In this document: piece after piece, positions 1 through 13,400 of the stretch | Layout: each line of letters begins with the position of its first letter | How positions within the stretch are numbered: the stretch's first letter is position 1 | NCBI RefSeq assembly: GCF_041260155.1 | Contig: NC_091935.1 | Coordinates: 6,129,501-6,193,500 of the forward strand | DNA: 64,000 nt | Reading direction: 5' to 3' | DNA from: Ptychodera flava | Lineage: Eukaryota > Hemichordata > Enteropneusta > Ptychoderidae | Program-made: the position numbers and the translations under genes | The notes under the pieces: generated by a model | Seen by the model: only the letters and a program-made list of their open reading frames with translations | Database searches by the model: none | Told to the model about the DNA's origin: nothing

Positions 1-2
1 GC

Positions 3-1755
3 TTTTTCAGGTCTTGATGAAGTGGCAATACATGAAATTACTTTCATCAAAGCTAGAACATACTCTTTCACTTTTCAATATCTATCTACTTAATTATGTG
101 ATTACAATTTATTACAAAAGAGTTTAATGGATAATCTTCCAGGCTGGCTATATCAACAGAAATGAATCATCACACAAACAATGTTTTATCTTGGATATGC
201 ACACAAATTACTTCCATTCTACCAAGGAACTGACTCGCCACTATTGCATAATCTTCTTCTGTCTCCAACACCAATTCAGAAATATTCTTGTTTAGCATTG
301 AAAACTTCCTTTCCATTATATCAAAACCAGCAGCTACACTCATTTTCTATAGAAATTGTAAGCTATTTCTCTGACTTGTTTATCATCAATATAGAGATCT
401 GGTTTGGTTGTCTTATCTGGTCAAGATGACAACACTTGACATTGCAGCCATAACGGCATGGTTCATTATATTTTTTTCTTATGAATTCCTTTCTCTTAAA
501 ATTTACACCATTAGAGTCTGTTTGACCTTGACACCTAAACATCTTGAAAGCAGTAATTCTTCACCAAACATATGAAATGTTTATGAGCTCTGAGAGACTG
601 CTGTGTGTTTATGCCCGTTTGATTCACACACTTTGGGGATGGACTGGTGGATTTTGGAAAGGGGTGGTCACACCGCCATCATGCTAGTTGATCATGCTTT
701 TTCTATTTTGCATGGAACGCATTTTCCACAAAAAAATTCTCAATGGTTTCTGCAGACCATACATTTTTTTCAGGAAGGTTTGCTGTGCCATTTTTTGGCC
801 ATACCCCTGGCAAGATCTAATGGTTGATCCCATTCAATCTGTCAGTGTGAGGACTATATTTTGCTAGTGCAGAAAGCCTGATAATGATACACCTTGGGAA
901 AAGATATAAATGAAATCGTTGATGAGGGCATAGCAGAAAAGAAAGACAAATGAGACAAAATTCAAAATACATCATAAATCTTGTCATGTACATGTATGAT
1001 AATAATCAAGGAGTCCGTGTACTGAATTTAATTCATTAACCGAGTCTCCCCAACATCTAGTTGAGTCAGGAGCTTATTACTAAGGTTTTCCTAAAAAGGG
1101 CATACTACTTATTGTTTTAATAATGACTTGCATGATTTATCATTACAGGTGTACCTTTGGCCATGACTTTTGGTGTTTTTAGAAATTTATGAATTTTTAT
1201 AACTGGTTGTCCTAAATCCTCTGAAGTTCAATGCAATTATGTCCAAGATACTTACGTTTAGCATCTAACCTTCGAACAAGAGTGTTGCTATGGCAACAAA
1301 GTGGAATCTATTCCAAATTAATTTTTTCAATTAAGATACGTGTTGCTGTTGCTCTATAGCAAATTAGTAGTATTAAATTTTAACACATTACGCTTCTGAA
1401 CGAAATCAAAACATTCAATTAATTTCCTAGATACACTGGAATAAGTTCAAGGAGGGAAACACACTGTCCTGGTGGCAATGACCTCAGCTCCATAATACCA
1501 ATAAATAAGGCTGAAGTTTCATGTTATCAACACGAAAACTTGCCAGTTGAATTCTTTTTTGACACTTTCTTGTTGGTTGTCCCTGAGGCTGGCATTTTCC
1601 TTCAAAAGATTATTTTTGCTTCTTTTTTTTCTATTAAAGTTCTAGAAGCCTCACCGTAATGTTTTTAATTGCTACATGTAAGGGTCAAGCTTTGCTTCGG
1701 CAACTTGAACTTTGCAAGACTTTGTAAAAGCAAACACTATTTGCAAATGTATGCC
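3..1755. repeat. Upstream copy of a diverged tandem duplication
   Basis: This stretch and 3578-5485 run in parallel. Both open with the word GTCTTGATGAAGTGGCAATA and share many later blocks in the same order, including CTTTGGGGATGGACTGGTGG and the ATTGCTACATG/ATTGCAATTAG region near the end. The copies differ by many substitutions and small indels, so the duplication is not recent. The open frames inside are short, differ between copies and show no recognisable domain. I read it as non-coding. Confidence 0.8.
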
Positions 1756-2731
1756 GCTAAAACGGGTCATCCATTGCTGCATGCTACTGCACATGCCTAT
1801 TTAAAAGCAGAAGTATTGGACACTATTCAACGCCATGGCAATATGCTCCACACGTTTCTTCACGGAACAATAAGGAACAACGGATATTGTCAGGAGCCAG
1901 TGCTGTGTATGCAAAAAAAAAAAGCCCTGCAGAAACACAAATACAGTCCATTAGAAGAACATTGTGTGTTCTATATTGAACAACTGAACCTTTATAGATC
2001 AAAAGATTCTGTTCCAAAGTGGAGCTACTGAATGTAGAAAATACAGCATTAGGAGCCTCTACATGTATCTACAGACCTGAATCACTCAGATACAGAAATT
2101 TTGACTGTCTTTGTACTTGATGATTTCAAGACATATGGTATACACTACTAGTACTTTATTCTTATCCCTTCTACTGCTTAATTGACAGACGGCCGTTCAC
2201 ACGACAAAACATCCAACGAATGCTTTCAGTTTGTGCAGATACAGTATACAGGTAAGATTTGTGAACAGTGATAATACTCCACAAATGAAGATGTCCTTCA
2301 CCACACTAAACGACTTTTCATAATACAATGCAGCTGCAGAACATGTCCCCCAGATGACAAATTACCCTTTTGAATGCCATAATGACTGAGGCACAGATTA
2401 CGAGCTTCATAGACATTATTTATCGGTATCCATGACAACTAGTCAAACAAATTTCACTATCACTGCAAACTGTAAAACCTAGTGAACTGGGTCATGAAAA
2501 ACATGCAATCTGTCAAAGAAACACATCTTTGGATGTGTTACATATAACTATATAATAAAAGTCACGGATCAGTTCTATCAACGAAATACAATTGGTTCAA
2601 CATTTCGCATTTGGTGCTTTTCACCAACATTTCAAATAATGCATCTTCTCTGGGACTGCCCTTGCATTACTGTTGGATGATAAAATTTCCCAACACAAGA
2701 ACAGAAATGTTTCCCACCTCCCCAGTCTGCC

Positions 2732-3493
2732 CACAGGTGTACGGAGTTGCCGGTGTACATGCATAGAGAGAATGGGAAGGTTTGACACGATTTTGCCCTC
2801 CGGAATCCTGTAGACAATAAAAATCCACGTATATCACCGCATGCAGTCAAAAAACTACCTTCCTCCGACAGATAAATACCTTTGACGTTTAATGTCCAAC
2901 CCTGAGACGTGTTAATTGTTATTTAGTCTCTCTTTTGGCCCTAAATTCCTGGTTACGTACATCCTCAGGCTGTTACGTACGTCAGCCATTTTTAACGGGA
3001 CAAATTACCCATGGTTCAGCGCGCATAAGTGATGAACTCGTGACCTTTGCACGATCAAAACAAACGTAACAATGGTAAACTTTCCCATGACTTGAGTTTG
3101 TGCAAAACGCAAAGCTGGACGTTGTGTGCACCAATACTTGTAGCCCGTTTGATAGTGGATTTAAATTTAGCGGTTGCGGGGTCACGGGTTCATGTCGAAT
3201 GCTAATGACCCGCACTGCACTATGGGAAAGAATCTGGTTATTAAAATGGCTGCCGTACGTAACAGCCTGATGTACGGGGTTACCAGAGAGTTTTGGGCCG
3301 ATATTGAGACTAAATGCTAGTTTGCCCACTTGAAACTTGAGCGTTAAAGGCAAGAGGTATTTAGCTATCGGCGTAGACCTTTTATTTGACTCTAAACTCC
3401 TTATTTGTTTGGATTCACGGTCCGGCGGGCAAAATCGTGTCAAACCTTCCCATTCTCTCTATGCATGTACACCGGCAACTCCGTACACCTGTG
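2732..3493. mobile_element. Fold-back hAT-like element with 8-bp target duplication
   Basis: The element starts CACAGGTGTACGG and ends with its reverse complement. The outer 70 bp of the two ends are nearly perfect inverted repeats, and diverged inverted similarity continues inward for over 250 bp to a block containing GGCTGTTACGTACG. AGTCTGCC flanks it at 2724-2731 and 3494-3501 as a perfect 8-bp target duplication, the length made by hAT transposases. No transposase is encoded, so it is non-autonomous. Open frames inside it are by-products of the arms. Confidence 0.85.
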
Positions 3494-3577
3494 AGTCTGC
3501 CTGATAATGCTGCATTCAACTCAAAAATGAGTCTAATATTTTACTCCCTATAGATTCAAAAATAAATTTGTTTTTTC

Positions 3578-5485
3578 CAGGTCTTGATGAAGTGGCAATA
3601 AATGTAGATCACTTTCATCAAAGTTAGAACATCCCCCTTTCACTTTCAATATTTATCTACTTAAAGGGACAAAGTCGGCCATTTTTCATGAATTTTGTTT
3701 GATACAAGATACTGCTTACATGTATATTGTTTGACATGTTGAAAGATACTGAATGAATGGGTGACAATGCATATATTTAACTCCAGTTTTAGACACGATA
3801 CATGAAACCATCGCGAAAATTAATTATAGAAGAGTTTAAACTATAATCAATGTTTTATCTTGGATATGCACACAAATTACTTCCATTCTTCAACGGAACT
3901 GACTTTCCAGGATTGCATAATCTTCTCCTGTCTTATGAATCAACACCGATTCAGAAATATCCTTATTCAGCATTAATTTAAACACAGTTAAACTTGCCTA
4001 CTTTCCATCATATCAAAACCGGCTGCCACATTCGGAGATTTTTCTATAGAAACTGTAAACTACATGTATGTCTCCAACAAGACATGTTTATCATCAATAT
4101 AGAGACCTGGTTTGGTTGTCTTTAATATCAGGTCATGATGACAACACTTGACATTGCAGCCATTACGGCCTGATTCATTACATTTATTCCCTAGGCTATG
4201 AATTCCTTTCTCTTAAATTTTACTTCATAAAAGTCTGTTTGACCTTGACACATCAACATCATTTCTGGAAAGTGTTTACTCTTCAGAACATGAAATGTTT
4301 ATGAGCTCTGAGAGACTGTCCTGTGTTTATGCCCCTGTTTGATTCACACACTTTGGGGATGGACTGGTGGTTTTTGGAAAAGGGTGGTCAGACTACAATC
4401 ATGCTAAATTATATTGATCCTAAATTTGAAAACTTTTTCTTTTTTGAATGGAATGCACATTTTGCACAAAAAATTTGCCAAATGTTTGGCTTAGCAAAGT
4501 TTATTGAGCCATTTTTGGCCACCCTCACAAGACCTAATGGTTGACCCTGTTCATTCTGTCAGTGTGAGAGACTATTATGTGTGGAAAGCCTGATAATGAT
4601 ATACCTTGGGAAAAGATATAAATAAAATCACTGACGATGGCATTGCAGAAAGACTAATGAGACAAAATTCAAAATACATCATAAATCTTGTCATGTAAAT
4701 ATATGACAATAATCAAGGAGTCTGTGTACTGAATTTAAAAGTCTCCCCACATCTCATTGAGTCAGGAGCTTGTTCTCACGGTATCTTAAGAAGGTCATAC
4801 TACTTAATTTTTGCAATAATAACTTGAATGATTTATCTTTGCAGGTGTACCATTGACGTTTACTGGCCATAGTCTTACTAGATATTTTTCAGATCAACTT
4901 GTTGTCCTGAATTCATTTGAAGTTCAAAGCAATTGTCTCCAATGAATTATGTCTAACATCTAACCTTCAAACAAGACTGTTGCTATGGCAACAAAGTAGA
5001 ATCTATTGCAAAATTAAATTTTTCAATTAAGATAGTTGTTGCTGTTGCATGGGAGCAAATTGCCAGAATTCAATTTTGACATAATGCTTCTCAACAAAAT
5101 CAAAACATTCAATTATTTTCCTAAATACACTGGAATAAATTCAAGGAGCCCCCCCCCCCAAACCAGCACACTAACCTGGAGGCAATGACCTCACTCCATG
5201 TGAATAAATATGGCTGAATTTTCATCCTACCAACAATAAAACTTGCCAGTTGAATGCTTTTGATACTTTCATGTTGGTTGTCCCTGAGGCTGACATTTTC
5301 CTTCAAAAAATATTCTTTTTTTTTTACATAACAGTTTACTTTAAAGCCTCACACTAACAGAGTTAGACTACCTGTATATTTTTAATTGCAATTAGGGTGA
5401 AACTTTTTTTACCCACGTACCACAGTACATCCATGGTTTACCCAAGTTGAACTTTGCAATATGTTGTAAAAAAAAACAATTTGCA
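3578..5485. repeat. Downstream copy of a diverged tandem duplication
   Basis: This is the second copy of the 3-1755 unit, in direct orientation about 3.57 kb further on. It carries a 155-bp insertion near its start (3665-3819) that the first copy lacks. A run of nine or more C residues lies near 5150. No coding signal is recognised. Confidence 0.8.
3665..3819. mobile_element. 155-bp insertion flanked by TTAA
   Basis: Comparison with the sister copy near 95 shows an uninterrupted CTACTTAATTAT where this copy has CTAC-TTAA, then 155 bp, then TTAATTAT. The TTAA at 3661-3664 and 3820-3823 is therefore duplicated on both sides. TTAA duplication is the known signature of piggyBac-type insertion. 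The ends show no clear inverted repeat, so the family is not certain. Confidence 0.55.
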
Positions 5486-8400
5486 TATCAATTACACTTG
5501 TCTTTGCTGATCATGTTTTATCATGTAAATGATACTTTTTCACTGAGTGCAGCCAATTTTTTTTATTGATGGTTTGAAAGTATGAGAAACCACACGCCAT
5601 GCGCGCCATATGGGCATATCAAGCTTCCATAAATCTTCAGATTATTTGATTTTTTTTTGCAAACGTTCGACTGATAAAGTGACACAGATGACATGTTTAT
5701 GCGACATTTTTTTTCTGTTGCGTTCAGTAGACCATGGAGGTAGCATGAGTAGACCATGGAGGTAAACAAATTTTTACCTCCAGGAGTAGACCAACTCTTC
5801 CCCATCAAAACACTGGTGAGGAAAGGTGCTATAGTGCTATCGCAGCAACTTGCGATAACACACAGAACTGTAAACCGCATAACAGCGGTGGAGGAACTGT
5901 GACTGTGTATTGTTGAGTGAACAAACACATAGTAAAAATCAACACTTCACCAGGGCATAGGGAAGGTAAACCCATACGGCAGCCACAAATCCTGTCACGC
6001 TTTTACTGAAGCTCATCCTGTGCTAGTGCAGTCCGAGGCGACACGCCGTGGTACGGTACTGTCGCTTGTGGTTTTGATACACTGCAAGGGAGGGTGCAGC
6101 CCCAGCAGTCTAACTAAGCTTCGCCTTGTCGAACCACAGACGACTGAGCGACACATGTTTACTGGAGACGGAGTGCACGGTCATTCATTTAGGGAGTGGC
6201 CGTGGCTAGTTGTCGTTACCAGTACTTCGAAGCCGAACCCGTAGTTTGTGTGTCATCGTCATTTGTGACGGTGCGTAAAGGTACAACTGAATATATTGTT
6301 ACACAGGCTTGGGTTATCGGGTGTGGTACTAGCAACAGTTCAGATCTAGGACACAATCACACAGCAAACGAGAGATGACCATTTCAATTGAATGGGTCAG
6401 TTAAACAATTTGCTACTGAAAAGAATAAGCGGGATGCTCATTGTTGTCCCGGAGAGAACTAACAGTAAGAGACTATTCTTGTGCACCAATTCTGGCACAA
6501 ATCATCCCCTCTGGACTATCCTAGTAATCTCAGACCAGGGTATATCAAACAACATTTACTTTCCGAGTACAAGTTTAACGACTGTTGGCACTGCGCTGCA
6601 GCAGACGGAACACACTGAAACAATGCACATTTCGGGTTTCAAAGCCACACAGGATTGTGGGCAAAACCTACTCGTCTATAAATATAAGTATATTCCATGA
6701 TAAACTAGTACTCACCAACACCGTTGAGAGTTTATCGGCAGCTACACTGCACTGAGTGTGAACTGAGCGATCACTGGTTTGATTTATGAAAGAGGAAAAC
6801 CAATAACACAATGTTGCGCATGTCTAATAGGAGTGAGAGTTGTCAGGTAGCTCCCGCTGTCCGACGGGGCGTTCGGGTCATCTTCGACTGCTGTCGTTCA
6901 CCCGAAGAGACTACCTTCTTTAGGGATGAAACAACCAGGGGGAGGGGTTCGTGTAAAGGTGCAAATGACATGTCTGCATAATTCACCATAAAGCTTATCT
7001 TCATAGATTTTAAGAAGCATGAAAAAATAATTCCGAAAAAAATAGAATACATTGGTGGGCGTGTTTTGTTTTTTTAATACCTGCTGAATTTGTAAAAACA
7101 CGTGAGCAGAACATTTTTTTTAAGCCATTTGTTTACAGGTAATATTTAAAACATGCTGCTGTATAAGACAATAACCATCAGCTGGTGTGTCCATTCACAT
7201 TTATGTAGTACCGGTAACAGCATATGTCAAGACTTTTTGTATTTAGAATTGTAAAGTATGCAATTACTATGTTGATCTAAGACATAGTAACTGCCATTCT
7301 CGCTTGCCAGAGCAATGATTTCCGCTCCGCTGACTACGTCTCTTGACGGGTAGTGCTGAGCTGTTGCCGTAAAGAGGCGCGTGGTTTACAACGATGAGTA
7401 ACTGCACACTTTACAATTATAGATTATTTAGATTATTACTTTACAATTATAGATCATCTAGATTATTATTTCTTAAAAAAATTAATTTGCGCACCTCAAC
7501 TGGAAAGTATGCATTTAGCTGCCATGAGTACTAAGGACAAATTAGTATACAAAAGGAGTAAAATGCTGATAATTTACCGTGAAGTATTGTCTTTCAGAAA
7601 CTTTTAATACACTTTACTGTAAAAATTTCATCATGGATGACAATGTCATTTAAAGTTTCCTGTAAAGTTTCTATTTGACAAATTGATTTCTTTTAACATT
7701 TAATGTTACTTGAATAACAGAGGTCAATTTTAGACCTTGTGATCGTAACTCTGATGACTAGACCATGGTATTTCCAAAGAAGTTATAGTATTATATGAAT
7801 CAGCATGAAAACATATTTGTAGAGCGTACATTGTATATCTGATTAAAATAGTGATCACATGTCAGATGCACCAAAAAAACCCAGTACTTTCCTCTTTAAT
7901 TTAATGGTGCCACAAATTTGGGGTCAAATATTGACCTTGGAATTTAAAAAAGATATCTAATATGAAGTGTACAAAAATACAATGCCATTGTAACATTGCA
8001 CTTTGTACAACAGATTGTTGAATAAGGCCAAGGGAATGAAGCATTAACATTAAAATTGACATTTTAGCAAACACTCTGTGGGAAACCACTATCAAATTTC
8101 CGTTGATTTTTTTTCCTTTTCAATGTGAATGTTTTCAGTCATTTGATGATCACACTTGTGAGAATGGGACTTGAAACATGCTCTGAGCCACCACTTTGAG
8201 TATCATGCTGTCATAAACGTCACTGTCTCTTGACAATTACCTGACAAATTACTTGATTAACAATATCATAAGTCAAAAGGCTGTCACACTGCACACTGCA
8301 CAAAGGATAACGCAAAGTCATGTTGTGACATGCGCAGTAACTTCAAGCAATGCTACGAGTACGTTGAAGGCTCATCATGAGTCGGCAAATTTTTAACACA

Positions 8401-10056
8401 TTCATCCTGCCTACCAAGGGCACTGACCTTAAGTTTGCACACAAAGACCTCACAAACCAGTGTACAGTAGCTGCACTTCAACGAAACTGGTTAATTGCCC
8501 TATACACTTCAAGCACTGAAAAGAACAATAGCCACTTTTCAAGTACCAATTACAATTCTCAAAGTAAAGTACCACTTTTACAATTACTTTGAACAATTGC
8601 AAGGGCCTTTAATCTTACCGCAATGGAGTTAATTCAAGGTTGAAGTTGATAAGCATTTGGGATTTTCAAGAGTAGTCTTTCGATCTCAATTCTCCTAAAT
8701 TCCATTGTTGACTTTCACACAGAGTTCACATCAAACAACTTGAGATGTCTTAAATTGCTACATGAAACTTTATACCCTATTTTTATATCATATTATCATA
8801 TGACCCCGATACCTCATAAATCATAATTGCCAAACATGACAAGACAGAATCAAGATAAAAGATGGTGGAGAGTCTGACAATTCAGCTCAGTAACCAATTA
8901 AATGAATAGTTCACAGCCTGGTGATATTCTAAATGTTAACGTAGCCGGGTGACAGGGTGGTATGCAATGACAGATTAAAATTTCAAAAGTAATATTTTAT
9001 GAAATATTATTCATGATTTTCTTTTCTGAAACAAAGTGGACATGTAAAAATCATTTCCTTTGTTTCTACTCTTTAAAACTTTTCTTTTCCACACATATTC
9101 TTCACTTATATTCCATTTGGTATTCAAAAAATTGTGAGCATCCGTTAATTACATTTTTGTACGGCTAATATCAAAAGAGGGTTGACCTGATAAACTCATG
9201 TAGAGTATTAATATAATGTAATTTCTAATCTTATTGTGACCCTTGACATAAGTAATGATAGCTGCTATCAAATAATCTAATACATTTCATCCAAAAAAGA
9301 TTGGTGTCTTTTATCTTTACAGTTTTCATAGTAACTTTACAATTTTATTGCTTGCAAATCTTGATTACAGTTAAAAGATATTGAAGCTGGGACGAGAAGT
9401 ATGATGACGCACTCAGGGGCATTGTGGGATTGCAATGGTTGTAACTATGTGTGTCGCAGAAAACAAGTGTTGTTGTGAGTTGATGCATGTGTATCAGTGA
9501 GATACTTTTGGCTGCCTTTGGCATTTCACTGTGCAAGCTTTAAGTCCGAACATATCATCATAGTTTACATAAATTCATTCACATGCTGTATTAGGCCAAT
9601 AGAAAGAATAAGCATTGTGATCTTTGTAGGTTTTACTTTGAAGCCTCCTATCATACCTTAGAAACTTGAGCTGCTGATACAAACTAGAACATTATTTCCA
9701 ATAATTTGAAAAATAAAATAATTTTTTTCAGTTGTGACCTATAGTGGGTCTTTCTGCGACTGAAACTATTGAGTATCTTGCGTTAATCTTTTCATAGAAT
9801 TTGAGAATCACTATCTTATAAAATAACAGAGTACTAGTATTCTAAGAGGTGAATTTAAAGTGTAGACACTACTGAAAAAGATTGAAAGGACATTTCATCA
9901 TGGAAACTAAAAAATACATTTTTCAGAGAATAAACTCTGTTTTAATTTAATGATCCTAGATTTAATCTTTCAGGACTTTTTTCCTTTCAGGACTTTTTTC
10001 TCACACTGCATAGGATACATGTACTTCTACCTCTTTTCCGAGCGAATTATGAGAAA
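5486..10056. other. Intergenic stretch without a recognised gene
   Basis: All open frames here are under about 120 codons, show no domain I recognise and no consistent splice structure. The stretch is mostly AT-rich with a slightly GC-richer patch near 5900-6900. I see no tRNA-like fold or clear transposon end. Confidence 0.5.
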
Positions 10057-10458
10057 AATATTGAAGGCATTGATTTTTTACATAGTACAGTCTGAGTGAA
10101 AGTGACCTGAGTCTGTATAGTTTCAATGCTTATTCAGTGTGATCAGTCAGTGTGGAAGACGTAACGGCTTTTTGGTTTACTGCAGGTCAATTTCCAAAGC
10201 TGGTCATACCAAGGAGACTTGCCAGGGATTGCACACAGACAACAAAGTACACAATTATTGATTTGTAAAGGTGCTTTTATTTCTAACTTCTGTTTTCCTC
10301 ACTCTGTGGCAAGGGTAGCTCCAACATGGGTCATGAAATAGGTCACCCCTGTGGGGGACAAAAACAACCTTGGGTTAAAACTATTCCAAGTCATTCAAAC
10401 CATGATGCACATTCTAGTTTCTTAAATAAAACGATATCAGATTATCTTTTCCCAAGGA

Positions 10459-13400
10459 TCACCTTTTCTTGCCTTTCTTTTTACTCTTAGTTTCATTTGT
10501 TAAAATCCTTGATGAGCCTGGTTCAACGCGCACAGCATGCCCTGTTTTCTTGATGTGATCAAAAAGTTTATTTCTGGATTGAAACTCTCCCTTGCAGACA
10601 TTACAGACAGTTGATGATTGGTCACTTGATCCACCCTGTGCCAAAAAAAGAATTCACCCAGAGTTAAAAAGGTAAGGTGCCATTTTCCACCGTGAAAGTT
10701 TACTACTGTGTTAGGTTCTATAAAAGGTTAAACACTGGTTTTATTTTATCAGTAATTGTCGTAATAGATGAATGTGTCACCACTTTTTTTCAAATTCATG
10801 ATGATTGTTTTGTTTGACTTGTGTCAAATAAAAAATAAATAATGGACATAGATCAGTTTCAACACTCAGAAACCCCACGCAGGGATATAAAGTCTGTGCA
10901 AGCAAAACATATTCACAATGGAACCATGGTTCAAAGACTTCACAGCAACCATGAGAGATCGTACAATGGAAGTGCTGAGTCATTCAGCCTTTTTCACCCA
11001 CACCATCTGTGCGACCTATATAGTTTAATTTATATTTTGTTGGCTCCAGCTCACCATTGAACATTCTTCACTACATGGGAAAGCAACCTCACAACTGCAT
11101 TTTTTCTGAGGGGCCATGTAATTGTGTGACTGGCATGCACTGGACAAAATATGTTTGTTTAGATGAAACATTGAACCTCTTTCCCTTCACAAAGCTTCAA
11201 AATGTACAAAGTGAGTTTAAAATACCCCACAAGTCTTCATTAAGCAATCCATATGATCATCAAAATTACGGACTGCTTGTCAGTATAAAGGTCAGTGGTA
11301 ATAACTAAACATAAACTGCTTGCTGTACAACAAATTTTACGTTAAATAAAAATATTACTTCGAACATGAAATGAAGCCCACTACATGTACATCACTCACA
11401 AACATTCCTCCCTTGAATGATCAAATTTCACGTTTAGAGTACATGCAGAAATTTGAGACATTGCCTCTGACTGCATTACAGGGTCATCATGGAGCCTGCC
11501 CTCACTTTTATTTCAGTTCAAAGGTCAGTCTGTAAATCGAGGTGTTACTCATCGCTGAGGTATGCTTCATAGACACACATAGTATTTATGATGCTGTACA
11601 CAAGGTATACATACCTGTGACCCATGCATTGATTGCAATTGTGTGTTGGTTTTCCCTCCAGGACCTTTATCCTTTCCTTTCTTCGACTTCGATTTTGAGG
11701 ATCTGTGTATTTCAAAGGAAGTGCAACCAGTACTTTGTCATGTAGAATGCTCAGACTCAATCAAAACACAACAGAAAAAAACTCAAATGAAAATGTTGAC
11801 ATACTGAGATGATATAACTTTGTATATCAGTGTTTCACTGTCAAGTATATAAGTGCCTTGAATTTACAATTATTTAACATGTAACTAAAAACACTTACCA
11901 AATCATAATTAGATTCTGAAATTTAGTGTCTAAATGTATTTCTACCGAACATAATTTATCTACATAAAGGTAAATGCATAGTTTCATGGATAGACACTTA
12001 TTTCAATAATTTTGTTCTGAGTAAACATACTGAAAAAGCACAAATTATCCACTGGGATTTAATCTTACTATTTTTGCTGACAGCTGAAATTTGATAAAAA
12101 TAAATCAAAGTGAAAACATTAAATAACAATGGATTCTATTTTAATACTGGCAAAGTCATTGAATTTAAATCCACATGAAAATGTCTAAAATATCAGAATG
12201 GTTACTGAATAAGAAAGAATTCTTACTTTATTTCCGTCACTTCCTCTTGTGACAAGTTTTTGCCATCAGCTTTGTTTTCAGCCTCTGTATCTTGTGACAG
12301 CTTTGCATCTTTTGAGAAACGTTCTGACAGATCAGAAACATCATCATTATCACCTTCAGTTGTATCATCCCTCTTTGCAGTTTCACTTTCTGTAGTTTCC
12401 TCCTGTTAGAAAGTGAGTAAGCTTGATAATAGATTTTTTCAAACATTGCAAAAAATAAATGGCAAACATGAGAAACTTACAAACATTCAAAGAATTCTTG
12501 GGTTTTAAACAAATATTCCAACACATTTGTAATTAGTAGACAGACCATGGAAAATTTGTTGTAATTCCTAGTTCAAAATATGTCAACTGGAGAAAAGAAA
12601 AATATTTACTAGTGTGTGTGTATGAGCATATGATAGGCCATAGCAATTTATAACAAATAACAAAAACAGCAAGAAATTCGCTCAACAAACTGTTTCGTGC
12701 ACACAGCTACTCTTTCTTGTTTTGAAAGAATTTGAGAGATATGGCAAAGGAAGATTTTTGAAGTGCGATGAAGAAATGTTTTGATTGGCGTACAGATATT
12801 GCCTTGACATAAAATAATGTGACATACCAAAATTTCATCATACATGTCGTCCAACTGCTGCTGCTGTCTCCGTCTTTTCTTCTGTTTTTTAGAAAGTCTG
12901 TAACACAACATCAAACAATAAACTATGGCTTTTCTGGATAACTGGGACTTTTCAGTGTTTAATTTTTGAAGCACCTACAGCGATTTTAAGTTCTTTGGAG
13001 TAAAGGGACATGGCATTTTATGAGAACAATATGCAAATGACGGAAATGTCAAATTCACAATCATCCATCTGTATTCTGAGAGCTGTGAACCAGATGGGAG
13101 TCACACAACTGAAAGACATATTGCCAGTATTTTTCAAGAGCAATAAACTTTTCAAACGTCCCTTAATAATTTTCCAAGAGTATGAAACCCTTCAAATAAA
13201 GTAATGAAATTGAAAAGAAGACAAATTTAACTTTCACACTGCGTCATTAGCAGAAATTAAAGCTACATAATTATTTGCATGATAAGCCAACATTTAAAGA
13301 AATAGGACATTCTTAGCTTCAAATGTCTTACTTAGATTTTGGTTTGTCTGAAGTGTCTTCTAACAAATCCTGGTATGTTTCATGATCCTCTTCAAGGATA

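Noticed and set aside
5563-5928. 121-codon minus-strand frame as a gene
   Set aside because: It has no domain, no splice partners and no similarity I recognise; a chance open frame is more likely.
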